Under the pieces are notes generated by a model, which was given only the letters and a program-made list of their open reading frames with translations, was not told the origin of the DNA and did not search any database. 64,000 bases of DNA from the NCBI RefSeq assembly GCF_000719475.1, contig NZ_JOGO01000014.1, positions 34,155-98,154 on the forward strand, read 5' to 3'. This DNA comes from Streptomyces sp. NRRL F-5630 (lineage in GTDB: Bacteria; Actinomycetota; Actinomycetes; Streptomycetales; Streptomycetaceae). Position 1 is the first letter of the stretch. Each line of letters opens with the position of its first letter. Shown here piece by piece: positions 24,623 to 33,782 of this stretch. Both the position numbers and the translations under genes were made by a program.

Positions 24623-27559
24623 ATGCCACTGCTGGAACCGCGCCCGACCGCCCTGCGCCCCGCCGGGCGTGAGGAGACCGCACCGGACCTGGTTCCCGCC
24701 GGGCTCGCGGGCGGTACGCCGGAGCCGCTGCGCGGTGAGCTGAGCGCGCTGCTCGGGCCCGGGAAGGTGCTCTCCGGCATCTCGGATCTCGTGCGGTACG
24801 CGTCCGACGCGAGCCCCTACCGCTTCCTGCCCCAGGTCGTGGTGGTCCCCGAGTCGGCCGAGGACGTCGCGGCGGTCATGCGGTACGCGCGGGACAAGGG
24901 CCGCAAGGTGGTCTTCCGCGCCGCGGGGACCTCGCTCAACGGACAGGCGCAGGGCGAGGACATCCTCGTGGACGTGCGGCGGCACTGGGCGGGCGTCGAG
25001 GTGCTCGACGAGGGCGCGCGCGTGCGGCTCGGCCCCGGCACGACGATCGTCCGGGCCAATACGACGCTCGCCCGGCACGGGCGCGTGCTCGGCCCCGACC
25101 CGGCGAGCGCGATCGCGTGCACGGTCGGCGGGGTCGTCGCGAACAACGCGTCGGGCATGACGGCGGGGACGACCCGGAACTCGTACCGCCTGGTCAGCTC
25201 GCTGACCGTGGTGCTGCCCTCGGGCACTGTCGTGGACACGGGCGCGCCCGACGCGGCGGAGAGACTCGCCGCGGCGGAGCCCGAGCTGTGCGCCGGACTC
25301 ATGGCGCTGAAGGCGGAGATCGAGGCGGACGCGGCGCTCGTGGCACGTATCCGCGCGAAGTACGAGATCAAGAACACCAACGGCTACCGGCTCGACGCCT
25401 TCCTCGACGGGGACGACCCGGTCTCGATCCTGCGCGGGCTCATGGTCGGCTCCGAGGGCACCTTCGGCTTCATCTCCGAGGTGGTCTTCGACACGCTGCC
25501 GCTGGAGCGCCTCAACTCGACCGCCCTGCTCTTCTTCCCCTCGCTGCCCGCGGCGGCGGCCGCCGTTCCGCGGTTCAACGAGGCGGGCGCGATCGCCGTC
25601 GAGCTCATGGACGGGAACACGCTGCGCGCCTCGACGAGCGTCGCCGGGGTGCCCGCGGACTGGGCCGACCTGCCGAAGGACACCGCGGCGCTGCTCGTGG
25701 AGTTCCGCGCGTCCGACGAGGCCGGGCGGGAGGCGAACGAGCGGGCCGCCGCCGAGGTGATGGAGCACCTCGAACTGGTGGCCCCGGTCGCCTCGGTGAC
25801 CAATGCCTTCACGCGCGAGGCGAAGGTCGTCGGCGGGTACTGGAAGGCGCGCAAGGCGTTCGTGACCGCTGTGGGCGGTACGCGCCCCTCGGGCACGACG
25901 CTCATCACGGAGGACTTCGCCGTGCCGCCGTCGCGGCTCGCCGAGGCGTGCGAAGCGCTGCTCGAACTCCAGACCGCGCACGGTTTCGACGCCGCGGTCG
26001 CCGGTCACGCCGCGCACGGCAACCTCCACTTCCTCCTCGCCTTCGACGCGGCGAAGCCCGAGGACGTACGGCGCTACGCGGACTTCATGGACGCGTTCTG
26101 CGCGAGCACCGTCGAGCGCTTCGACGGCTCGCTGAAGGCCGAGCACGCCACGGGCCGCAACATCGCGCCGTTCCTGGAGCTGGAGTGGGGCCCGCGCGCG
26201 ACCGAGCTGATGTGGCGTATCAAGCAGGTCATGGACCCCGAGGGCGTCCTCGCCCCGCGCATCGTGCTCGACCGCGACCCGAAGGCCCACCTGCGCGGGC
26301 TCAAGACCATCCCGCGGGTCGAGGCCGTCGCCGACCCGTGCATCGAGTGCGGCTTCTGCGAGCCGACCTGCCCGAGCCAGCACCTCACGACGACGCCGCG
26401 GCAGCGCATCGTGCTGCGCCGCGAGATGATGCGCCAGCCGGCCGGCTCGGCAGTCGAGACGGGGCTGCTCGACGCCTACGGTTACGACGCCGTGGACACG
26501 TGCGCCGGTGACTCGACGTGCAAGCTCGCGTGCCCCGTCGGCATCGACACGGGCGCCATGATGAAGGAGTTCCGTCACCAGCGGCACAGCGACCGCGAGG
26601 AGAGGATCGCCGCGTACACGGCGAAGGACTTCAAGGTCGTGGAGAGCGGGGCGCGGCTCGCGGTGGCCTCGGCGGAGAAGATCAGCGACCGGCTGCTCAC
26701 GGCGGTGACGCGCGCGGCGCGCAAGGCGGTCCGCCCCGACCTCGTACCGGAGTGGCTGCCCGAGCTCCCCGGCGCCGCGGCCCGGCGCCTGCCCCGCACG
26801 GAGAAGGCGACGGCGACGGCCGTCTACTACCCGGCGTGCGTCAACCGCATCTTCGGCGGCCCCGAGGGCGACTACGAACCCTCGCTGCCGCAGGCCGTCG
26901 TCCTGCTCGCGCGGCGCGCGGGCAAGCCGGTGTGGATTCCCGGGGACGTCTCGGGCACGTGCTGCTCGACCATCTGGCACTCGAAGGGCTACGAGGACGC
27001 CAACACGGTCATGGCCAACCGCATCGTCGAGGCGGCGTGGGGCTGGACGGGCGGCGGGCGGCTGCCGCTCGTCGTCGACGCCTCCTCGTGCACGCTCGGG
27101 ATCGCCCACGAGGTGGTCCCGTACCTGACACCGGAGAACAAGGAGCTGCACGATTCGCTCACGATCGTGGACTCCCTCGTGTGGGCGGCCGAGGAGCTGC
27201 TTCCGGAGCTGACCATCCATCGCAAGGTGGAGTCCGCCGTCGTCCACCCGACGTGCTCGATGCAGCACCTCGGCGACGTCGACCAGCTCGTGGAGCTGGC
27301 CGGGGCCTGCGCCCACGAGGTGGTCGTGCCCGACGACGTCGGCTGCTGCGCCTTCGCGGGCGACCGGGGGATGCTCCACCGGGAGCTGACCGAGTCGGCG
27401 ACGGCGGCGGAGGCGGCCGAGGTGACGTCCCGGCCCTTCGACGCGTACCTCTCGGCGAACCGCATGTGCGAGGTCGGCATGGACCACGCGACGGGCGGCA
27501 AGGGGTACGCCTCGGTGCTCATGCAGCTGGAGCGGGCGACGCGGCCGCCGCGGGGCTGA
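24623..27559 (+). CDS. FAD-linked oxidase/Fe-S protein (D-lactate dehydrogenase or glycolate oxidase type)
   Basis: 978 aa. The N-terminal FAD_binding_4 domain (PESAEDVAAVMRYAR, RAAGTSLNGQAQGEDILVD, GGVVANNASGM) and FAD-oxidase C-terminal domain (AGHAAHGNLHF) are followed by two 4Fe-4S motifs, CIECGFCEPTCPS and CAGDSTCKLACPVG. Two CCG-type cysteine-rich segments come last (GDVSGTCCSTIWHSKG, DDVGCCAFAGDRG). This is the fused GlcD-GlcF arrangement that oxidises D-2-hydroxyacids, often D-lactate, to the quinone pool. AAGGAG precedes ATG 24623. Monocistronic by context. Confidence 0.92.
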   Translation: MPLLEPRPTALRPAGREETAPDLVPAGLAGGTPEPLRGELSALLGPGKVLSGISDLVRYASDASPYRFLPQVVVVPESAEDVAAVMRYARDKGRKVVFRAAGTSLNGQAQGEDILVDVRRHWAGVEVLDEGARVRLGPGTTIVRANTTLARHGRVLGPDPASAIACTVGGVVANNASGMTAGTTRNSYRLVSSLTVVLPSGTVVDTGAPDAAERLAAAEPELCAGLMALKAEIEADAALVARIRAKYEIKNTNGYRLDAFLDGDDPVSILRGLMVGSEGTFGFISEVVFDTLPLERLNSTALLFFPSLPAAAAAVPRFNEAGAIAVELMDGNTLRASTSVAGVPADWADLPKDTAALLVEFRASDEAGREANERAAAEVMEHLELVAPVASVTNAFTREAKVVGGYWKARKAFVTAVGGTRPSGTTLITEDFAVPPSRLAEACEALLELQTAHGFDAAVAGHAAHGNLHFLLAFDAAKPEDVRRYADFMDAFCASTVERFDGSLKAEHATGRNIAPFLELEWGPRATELMWRIKQVMDPEGVLAPRIVLDRDPKAHLRGLKTIPRVEAVADPCIECGFCEPTCPSQHLTTTPRQRIVLRREMMRQPAGSAVETGLLDAYGYDAVDTCAGDSTCKLACPVGIDTGAMMKEFRHQRHSDREERIAAYTAKDFKVVESGARLAVASAEKISDRLLTAVTRAARKAVRPDLVPEWLPELPGAAARRLPRTEKATATAVYYPACVNRIFGGPEGDYEPSLPQAVVLLARRAGKPVWIPGDVSGTCCSTIWHSKGYEDANTVMANRIVEAAWGWTGGGRLPLVVDASSCTLGIAHEVVPYLTPENKELHDSLTIVDSLVWAAEELLPELTIHRKVESAVVHPTCSMQHLGDVDQLVELAGACAHEVVVPDDVGCCAFAGDRGMLHRELTESATAAEAAEVTSRPFDAYLSANRMCEVGMDHATGGKGYASVLMQLERATRPPRG

Positions 27560-27702
27560 GAGGGCCGGGCGGTACGCGGCGGGGGCCGGGCTGACGACGG
27601 GGGCGGGGCGGCGCGGCCGGTTCCGTGCACCGGGCCCGGCCCCGGGCCGCCGCTCCCTCGCCGTACCGGCGCGCTCGTCCCCCTGCCGCCGGGACAAGCC
27701 GC

Positions 27703-28446
27703 TCAGGCCGCCAGGTTCTTCCTGTCCCCCATGACCACGACCGGGTGCTGTGCCGGGTCGAGGGTCGTGAGGAGCGACCTCATGCCCGCCTTGGGGATGC
27801 TGACGCACGCCGAGGTGCCGCTGCCGTGGTCCATGTGCAGCCAGATGCTGCCGCCCTTGCTCTGGCCCTCGGGGCGCGTGGGGTCGTTGGGCGGGGTGCC
27901 CTTGACGCGGTTGTAGTCGATGGCGATGACGTAGTCGAAGTCGTGCCAGTGGGACTTCGCCCAGTAGTGCGGCGCCTGGATCGACGCGGTCTGCGTGTAC
28001 GGGAGCGCGGCCCCGGGGTCGGCGAGGACGCCGCCCGCGTCGCTCAGCGTGTAGACGCCGACGGGACTGCGCTTGTCGTTCTCGTGGTGGGCCGTGGTCC
28101 AGCCCTTCTTGCCGTTGTGCCCCTGCCAGGAAGCGGACTTCTTCCACGTCTTCCCGGTCTTCGTGTAGAGCACGACGGTCGAGTCCGCCGAGTCGACGCC
28201 CTTGCCGTAGACGGCGACGACCTGGCGGCTCGCCGCGGGGATCTGTGACTGGAGACGTTCGCCGACGCCGGGGATGCGGGTCGGGTCGGCCTCGGGGGCG
28301 CGGTGGGCGGCGGGCGAGGACGCCGCGGCTGCCTTCCCGGAGCCGTCCCCGTCGTCCTGCCCGGAGCAGGAGGTGAGCAGCGCGAGCACCGCCGCCGTAC
28401 CGATCAGGACCTTTGCCGCTCCACCCGTACTGTGCATGGCATTCAT
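27703..28446 (-). CDS. L,D-transpeptidase-like lipoprotein
   Basis: About 247 aa. The signal peptide ends in a lipobox LLTSC, so it is expected to be lipid-anchored outside the membrane, followed by a Gly/Ala/Ser linker. The catalytic-like region contains HYWAKSHWHDFDYVIAIDYN and GGSIWLHMDHGSGTSACVSI, matching the His...S-x-C-V-S pattern of L,D-transpeptidase-like domains. An alternative ATG at 28437 has slightly better spacing from AGGA. Possibly a cell-wall cross-linking or trimming enzyme; the spacing is not that of the canonical HxSHGC motif. The 27560-27702 gap contains no gene. Confidence 0.82.
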   Translation of the reverse strand: MNAMHSTGGAAKVLIGTAAVLALLTSCSGQDDGDGSGKAAAASSPAAHRAPEADPTRIPGVGERLQSQIPAASRQVVAVYGKGVDSADSTVVLYTKTGKTWKKSASWQGHNGKKGWTTAHHENDKRSPVGVYTLSDAGGVLADPGAALPYTQTASIQAPHYWAKSHWHDFDYVIAIDYNRVKGTPPNDPTRPEGQSKGGSIWLHMDHGSGTSACVSIPKAGMRSLLTTLDPAQHPVVVMGDRKNLAA

Positions 28447-28556
28447 CCTGCCACCCGGGCCGAGAGGTGCTGTGCGGGAGGGACGGCGGGGGGCCGGACT
28501 TTGCCGGGTGGCGAACAACCGTTTGCCTGCCGAAGAGGCAGGCCGGAGCGCGAGCG

Positions 28557-28766
28557 CTACGCGCGCTTGACGGCCGCGACGAAGACGGACCAGCTGGGCG
28601 CGGAGAGGAGGAGGGCGGGGCCTTGGGGGGACTTGCTGTCGCGGACGGGGACGCCGGCGGGGTGGGCGTCGAAGACCTCCAGGCAACTCGATCCGTTCGT
28701 GCCGCTGTAGGAGGACTTCCGCCAGCCGCTACGGAGCGAAGTGTTGGAGATGTAGTGCTCAGACAC
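28557..28766 (-). CDS. DUF397 protein
   Basis: 69 aa. GWRKSSYSGTNGSSCLEV, followed by VPVRDSKSPQGPAL and a C-terminal WSVFVAAVK, is the DUF397 layout. Overlaps the XRE gene end by eight bases. Second such pair in the window; it probably modulates its own partner rather than the one at 7 kb. Confidence 0.92.
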   Translation of the reverse strand: MSEHYISNTSLRSGWRKSSYSGTNGSSCLEVFDAHPAGVPVRDSKSPQGPALLLSAPSWSVFVAAVKRA

Positions 28767-29556
28767 GCTTCCTGAACTCCCTTGCTTGTTCTCGCATGAG
28801 GGCGATGGACGGCGTCAAGGCCAAGGCTTCACCCAGAGAAAGATCGTATGTGCTCTGGAGTTCAGTAACCATCGCCGGATCGTCGTGGAGCAGACCCACG
28901 CGAAGACCTTCCGTGTAGGCCAAGGGCGGCTGATCCTTGAACCACATCAAGCTCATCTGACCGTCCAACGCCGGGTACGGCACTTTACCGAACGGCACGA
29001 TGTGGACCCGAATACGCCCCGATTCAGAGAGATCAACCAAGTGTTCCAGTTGTTCCGCCATGACCTCGTACCCCCCAACCGGCCGCCTGATCACCGCCTC
29101 ATCCAGCACGACCCACACTTCCGGGGTAACAGGGTCGTCGAGCAGCCGCGCACGCTCCAGCCTCGACACAACCCACCCGTGTCGCCGTTCCTCGCTCTGT
29201 CGGGGGTAACCGACATCAAGCACTGCGGTCGCATACGCCTCGGTCTGGAGGAAGCCGGGCACCCAAGTCGGCGCGTACTCCCGAATGATCGTGGCCAGCT
29301 TTTCGAATTGGCGAGCAGCCTCGAACCATGCGGCGAAACTCTCGTTCTGCTTCTTCGGCCGGAACGTCACCAGCACATTCCCCGTACCCAACGCCGCGTC
29401 CAGAGCCATCGCGTCCGTCTCGCTCGGGATGCGTCGGTCGGTCTCGATCGCCGTGATCATCGAGCGCGACATGAACGCCCTGGCCGCCAGCTCGTCCTGG
29501 CTCCATCCCTTCGCCTCGCGCGCGCCCCGCAGCCACTGCCCGTAAGTCATGGCCAT
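28759..29556 (-). CDS. XRE-family regulator with DUF5753 domain
   Basis: 265 aa. HTH at about 5-60 (WLRGAREAKGWSQDELAARA, SRSMITAIETDRRIPS), DUF5753 at about 85-255 (YAPTWVPGFLQTEAYA, WVVLDEAVIRRPVGG, IRVHIVPFG, AYTEG). ATG 29556 (MAMTYG) is chosen; ATG 29550 is possible. Upstream is a GTGTCA-AGGA-TGACAC palindrome and a divergent small gene. Regulatory target unknown. Confidence 0.9.
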   Translation of the reverse strand: MAMTYGQWLRGAREAKGWSQDELAARAFMSRSMITAIETDRRIPSETDAMALDAALGTGNVLVTFRPKKQNESFAAWFEAARQFEKLATIIREYAPTWVPGFLQTEAYATAVLDVGYPRQSEERRHGWVVSRLERARLLDDPVTPEVWVVLDEAVIRRPVGGYEVMAEQLEHLVDLSESGRIRVHIVPFGKVPYPALDGQMSLMWFKDQPPLAYTEGLRVGLLHDDPAMVTELQSTYDLSLGEALALTPSIALMREQAREFRKRV

Positions 29557-29587
29557 CGCTTTGCCCCGTTCCTGCCACTCTGACGTT

Positions 29588-29603
29588 GTGTCAAGGATGA
29601 CAC
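29588..29603. promoter_or_regulatory. Palindrome upstream of the second XRE gene
   Basis: GTGTCA (29588-29593), AGGA, TGACAC (29598-29603), perfect arms, 32 bases before the XRE ATG and 68 before the divergent small gene. On the minus strand it contains TTGACA, a candidate -35 element, so a bound regulator would block the promoter. Confidence 0.5.
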
Positions 29604-29670
29604 TACCCACCGTGGTCGCGGGGCCGTTCTCTGAACGCAAGCAACCCGACGACGAACGGACGAAGCGCCG

Positions 29671-29874
29671 ATGAACCGCCCCACGCAGGAGAACCCGATC
29701 TCCCTTCCCCCGTGGTCGAACGAAGTCCCGAAGCCGGTTCCCGGGTGTTACCTGTGCGACAACATCGCGCACGAGCGGTCGTACGCCGTGGCCAACGGAA
29801 ACGCGAGCCTCGTGAGCGACCTGAATGTGCGGCTGCGCCGCCACCTCAGCGCGCAGCACGCCGACCGTGGCTGA
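29671..29874 (+). CDS. Small protein with CxxC and paired histidines
   Basis: 67 aa. It contains GCYLCD and, near the end, RRHLSAQH, so C-x2-C...H-x4-H could hold a zinc ion. Such small proteins are often found next to XRE/DUF397 pairs in Streptomyces. No named family recognised. Divergent from the XRE gene. Codon bias fits coding; start ATG at 29671 without a clear ribosome site. Confidence 0.6.
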   Translation: MNRPTQENPISLPPWSNEVPKPVPGCYLCDNIAHERSYAVANGNASLVSDLNVRLRRHLSAQHADRG

Positions 29875-29971
29875 GCGACGCGGCGTCCGCGTACGGCGTT
29901 CGCTCGTGACGTTCTTGGTGGTCGTGTTCTCCACCGTGGCCCCGCTGTGGGTCGCCGCCGGGCGTCTCTGA
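29867..29971 (+). CDS. Possible 34-residue membrane peptide
   Basis: A GTG at 29867 overlapping the end of the preceding small gene opens 34 codons: a basic start (MAERRGVRVRRS) and one hydrophobic helix (LVTFLVVVFSTVAPLWVAA). High GC at third positions supports coding. Overlap implies coupled translation. Could be chance. Confidence 0.35.
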   Translation: MAERRGVRVRRSLVTFLVVVFSTVAPLWVAAGRL

Positions 29972-30000
29972 GCCGAAAAGCGTTTGCCCTTCCGCGTCCG

Positions 30001-30019
30001 AGAAGTAAGGCTTACCTCA
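30001..30019 (+). promoter_or_regulatory. Iron box (DmdR/IdeR-type site)
   Basis: The 19-mer AGAAGTAAGGCTTACCTCA matches the actinobacterial iron box TTAGGTTAGGCTTACCTAA at 13 to 14 positions, including the core AAGGCTTACCT. It lies 30 bases before the first ABC gene, where an Fe-bound DmdR1/IdeR repressor would block transcription in iron-replete cells. Confidence 0.65.
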
Positions 30020-30048
30020 CTGAGCTTGCTCCTCGGACCTGGATTTTC

Positions 30049-32004
30049 ATGCGCATCAGAGATCTTCCCTTTACGGACCCCGGCACCCCCGACGTACGGT
30101 CAGGCCCCCGCTTCCTGTACTGGCTGGGGCGGCGGCAGTGGGGCGGCCAACTCCGCGCGCTCGGCTGGGGACTGCTCAACTTCGGCTCGCTCTCGGCGCT
30201 GCCGTACCCGGTGGGCATCGCCGTCGGCGCCGTCTCGGAGGGCGGGGACGGGGCAGGACGGCGGCTCGTGCTCGCGGGCCTGCTCCTGCTCCTGCTCGGC
30301 GCGGGTGTCGCGCTCGGCGACGTCATGCTGCACCGCGCGGCCATGACCAACTGGATCACCGCGGCGGCGCGCATCCAGCAGCTTCTGATCCGCAAGAGCG
30401 CCGAGCTGGGCTCGACGCTCACCCGCAGGGTCGCGGCCGGAGAAGTCGTGGCGGTCTCGACTGGCGACGTCGAGAAGATCGGATGGTTCGTCGAAGCGCT
30501 CTCCCGCTTCACGGCGGCGGCGCTCACCGTCGTCCTCGTCTGCGTGGGGTTGTTCTTCTACGAGCCGCACCTCGCCCTCGTGGTGGCGATCGGCGCGCCC
30601 GTCGTGGCGCTCTCCGTCCTCCCCCTCCTGCCGCCCTCGGTGCGCCGCGCCGATGTCCAGCGCGAGAAGGCGGGGCACGCGACGGAACTGGCCTCGGACA
30701 CCGTCGCCGGGCTGCGGGTGCTGCGCGGCATCGGCGGCGAGGAACTGTTCCTCGGCCGGTACCGGGCGGCGTCGCAGGAGGTGCGCGGGGCCGCCGTGCG
30801 CAGCGCGCGGCTGTGGTCGCTCATCGCCGCGGTGCAGGTACTCGTCCCGGGGCTGCTGCTCATCGCGGTGGTCTGGTACGGGGTGTTCCTCGCGCGCGAG
30901 GGAACCGTGTCGGTCGGGGAACTGGTCGCCGTGTACAGCATGGTGACGCTGCTCGCGTGGCCGATGCGCCACTTCGAGGAGATCGCGATGGCCTACTCCT
31001 TCTCGCGTCCCTCCGCGCGCCGCGCGGCGCGCGTGCTGGCGCTGCGCCGGGTCGCGGACCCGGCGCGCGGACGGACGGGGTCCTCGGACGGCGGGACGGA
31101 GCCGGTCGCCGACGCCATTGCGTACGCGGGTCCCGCCGAGCTGTACGACCCCCTGACCGGGCTGCGGGTGCCCGAGGGACGGCTGACGGCCGTCGTGTGC
31201 GGGGACCCGGACGCCGCGGGCCGCCTGGCCGACCGGCTCGGCGGCCACTCCCCCGAGCACGGCGGAGAGCCCTCCGTACTCCTCGGCACCGTGGCGCTCG
31301 ACGGCTTGCCGCTCGCCGAGGCGCGGCGCCATGTGCTCGTCCAGGACAAGGACCCCGTGCTGCTCTCGGGAACGTTGCGCGAACTGCTCGACGTCCCCTC
31401 GTCCGGTGCCGTGGAACCCGACGCGGCTCTCGCGGCGGCACAATGCGCGGACGTGCTCGCCGCGCTCGCGCAGGCCGACCCCGACCCGGGGGCGAGCGGC
31501 GGCGATCCGCTGCGGACGCGGATCACCGAACGCGGCAGGTCGCTCTCGGGCGGTCAGCGGCAGCGGCTCGCGCTCGCGCGCTCGCTGGTCGCCGACCCGG
31601 ACGTCCTCGTGCTCGACGAGCCGACCTCGGCCGTCGACGCGCACACCGAGTCCCGCATCGCGGGCGGTCTCGCCGCGCTGCGCGCGGGCCGCACCACCGT
31701 CGTCCTCACGTCCTCGCCGCTGCTGCTCGACGTGGCCGACCGCGTCGTGCTCGTCCTCGGCGACTCGGTCGTGGCCGAGGGCGAGCACCGCGAACTGCTC
31801 GCCGCCGAACCGCGCTACCGAGCGGTCGTGACGCGCGAGACGGATGAGGAGAGGGGCGATCCCGGCACGCTGCGCGAGGTCGAGGCCGGACTCGTGAACG
31901 GGAGCGAGGGCGAGGGCCACGGCGCCGCGGCGAGCGCCGTCGTGACGGCTCGGGCCGACGAGCTGCCCGGCCAGGACACCGTACGGATCGAGGAAACCGC
32001 ATGA
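30049..32004 (+). CDS. ABC half-transporter, subunit 1 (degenerate Walker A)
   Basis: 651 aa. Six-helix exporter-type membrane domain to about residue 320, then an ATPase domain in which the Walker A position reads CGDPDAAGRL without the Lys/Thr. The signature LSGGQRQRLALARS and Walker B VLVLDEPTSAVD are intact. It pairs with the next gene (ATGA overlap), whose ATPase has the opposite defects. The ATG at 30049 follows an iron box, suggesting a role in siderophore or heme transport, like the IrtAB type. No siderophore-interacting FAD domain is fused. The C-terminal 60 residues are low-complexity. Confidence 0.88.
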   Translation: MRIRDLPFTDPGTPDVRSGPRFLYWLGRRQWGGQLRALGWGLLNFGSLSALPYPVGIAVGAVSEGGDGAGRRLVLAGLLLLLLGAGVALGDVMLHRAAMTNWITAAARIQQLLIRKSAELGSTLTRRVAAGEVVAVSTGDVEKIGWFVEALSRFTAAALTVVLVCVGLFFYEPHLALVVAIGAPVVALSVLPLLPPSVRRADVQREKAGHATELASDTVAGLRVLRGIGGEELFLGRYRAASQEVRGAAVRSARLWSLIAAVQVLVPGLLLIAVVWYGVFLAREGTVSVGELVAVYSMVTLLAWPMRHFEEIAMAYSFSRPSARRAARVLALRRVADPARGRTGSSDGGTEPVADAIAYAGPAELYDPLTGLRVPEGRLTAVVCGDPDAAGRLADRLGGHSPEHGGEPSVLLGTVALDGLPLAEARRHVLVQDKDPVLLSGTLRELLDVPSSGAVEPDAALAAAQCADVLAALAQADPDPGASGGDPLRTRITERGRSLSGGQRQRLALARSLVADPDVLVLDEPTSAVDAHTESRIAGGLAALRAGRTTVVLTSSPLLLDVADRVVLVLGDSVVAEGEHRELLAAEPRYRAVVTRETDEERGDPGTLREVEAGLVNGSEGEGHGAAASAVVTARADELPGQDTVRIEETA

Positions 32005-33782
32005 CCGGGCCCAAGCCCCCCGAGTACGACCCGGCCGCGCCGACGACGGCGGAGACGCTGCCGGTCGGCAGCCCGGCGACCGTACGCGCCTACATCGGCG
32101 CCCTGTTCCGCCGGCACCGCACCGCCTTCCTCGTGCTCGTCTCGGTGAACGCGGTCGCCGTGATCGCCTCGATGATCGGCCCGTACCTCCTCGGCGACCT
32201 CGTCGACCGGGTCTCGGACCACGCGGACGGGGTGCATCTGCCGCGCACGCTCGCCCTCTTCGCCCTCGCGCTGCTCGTGCAGACGGTGTTCATCCGCATG
32301 GTGCGGCTGCGCGGCGCGATGCTCGGTGAGGAGATGCTCGCCGACCTGCGCGAGGACTTCCTCGCCCGCTCCGTGAAGCTGCCGCCCGGAATCCTGGAGC
32401 GCGCGGGCACGGGCGACCTGCTCTCGCGGATCACGACGGACATCGACCGGCTCGCCAACGCGATGCGCGAGGCGGTGCCGCAGCTCGCGATCGGGCTCGT
32501 GTGGGCGGTACTGCTGCTCGGCGGGCTCGTCGTGACGGCGCCGCCGCTCGCGCCCGCCGTGCTGATCGCCGTACCGCTCGCCGTCGTGGGCTGCCGCTGG
32601 TACTTCAAGCGCGCCCCTTCGGCCTACCGCTCCGAGGCCGCCGGTTACGCCGCCGTCGCCGCCGCGCTCACCGAGACGGTCGACGCGGGCCGCACGGTCG
32701 AGGCGCACGGCCTCGGCGCGCGCCGCATCGCCCTCACCGACCAGCGGGTCTTCCAGTGGACCCGGTGGGAGAACTACACGCTCTCGCTCCGGTCCGTCCT
32801 CTTTCCGGTCATCAACGTCACGCACACGACCGTGCTCGCCTCGGTGCTCATGGTCGGCGGTGCCTTCGTGCTCCAGGGGTGGATCGACGTCGGCCAGCTG
32901 ACGACCGCCGCGCTGCTCGCGCAGATGCTCGTCGAGCCGGTCGGCCTGATCCTGCGCTGGTACGACGAATTGCAGGTCGCACAGGTCTCACTGGCGCGCC
33001 TGGTGGGCGTGCGGGACATCGAGCCGGCCGCCGGGGACGAGGCCATCGTGCCGCGGGGCCGCGTGCTCGACGCCGCCGAGGTCCACTTCGGGTACCGGGA
33101 GGGCATCGATGTCCTGCGCGAGGTGACGCTCACGGTCGAGCCGGGCACCCGGCTCGCGCTCGTGGGTCCCTCGGGCGCGGGCAAGTCGACGCTGGGGCGG
33201 CTGCTCGCCGGGATCTACGCGCCGCGCACGGGCGCCGTGACGCTGGGGGAGGCGGCGCTGTCGGAGATGACGGCGGAGGCGGTACGCAACCACGTCGCGC
33301 TCGTCAACCAGGAGCACCACGTTTTCGTCGGCTCCCTGCGCGACAACCTGCGTCTCGCGAGGGCGGACGCGGGTGACGAGGAGCTGTGGGCGGCACTCGC
33401 GGCGGTGGACGCGACGCCGTGGGCGCGTGCGCTCGACAAGGGCCTCGACACGGAGGTCGGCTCCGGCGCGGCGACGCTGACCCCCGCGCAGGCGCAGCAG
33501 ATCGCGCTGGCCCGCCTCGTCCTGGCCGACCCGCACACCCTCGTCCTGGACGAGGCCACGTCCCTCCTCGACCCCCGCGCGGCGCGCCACCTTGAGCGCT
33601 CGCTCGGCAAGGTGCTGGAGGGCCGCACGGTCGTCGCCATCGCCCACCGGCTGCACACGGCACACGACGCGGACGTCATCGCGGTGGTGGAGAACGGCCG
33701 GATCAGCGAACTGGGCAGCCACGAGGAACTGGTGGCGGCGGAGGGAGCGTACGCGAGGCTCTGGGAGTCGTGGCACGGGTGA
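32001..33782 (+). CDS. ABC half-transporter, subunit 2 (intact Walker A, altered signature)
   Basis: 593 aa. Six-helix membrane domain to about residue 320. The ATPase has intact Walker A GPSGAGKST and Walker B TLVLDEATSLLD, but the signature reads LTPAQAQQIALARL instead of LSGGQ. Together with subunit 1, only the composite site made of this Walker A and the partner's LSGGQ can be fully catalytic, a known feature of heterodimeric exporters. Starts within the stop of subunit 1 (ATGA). Iron-regulated by context. Confidence 0.9.
   Translation: MTGPKPPEYDPAAPTTAETLPVGSPATVRAYIGALFRRHRTAFLVLVSVNAVAVIASMIGPYLLGDLVDRVSDHADGVHLPRTLALFALALLVQTVFIRMVRLRGAMLGEEMLADLREDFLARSVKLPPGILERAGTGDLLSRITTDIDRLANAMREAVPQLAIGLVWAVLLLGGLVVTAPPLAPAVLIAVPLAVVGCRWYFKRAPSAYRSEAAGYAAVAAALTETVDAGRTVEAHGLGARRIALTDQRVFQWTRWENYTLSLRSVLFPVINVTHTTVLASVLMVGGAFVLQGWIDVGQLTTAALLAQMLVEPVGLILRWYDELQVAQVSLARLVGVRDIEPAAGDEAIVPRGRVLDAAEVHFGYREGIDVLREVTLTVEPGTRLALVGPSGAGKSTLGRLLAGIYAPRTGAVTLGEAALSEMTAEAVRNHVALVNQEHHVFVGSLRDNLRLARADAGDEELWAALAAVDATPWARALDKGLDTEVGSGAATLTPAQAQQIALARLVLADPHTLVLDEATSLLDPRAARHLERSLGKVLEGRTVVAIAHRLHTAHDADVIAVVENGRISELGSHEELVAAEGAYARLWESWHG

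Noticed and set aside
23870..28147. Minus-strand open frame of 1425 codons
   Set aside because: Antisense shadow of the FAD/Fe-S gene; Arg/His/Gly-rich with no family resemblance.
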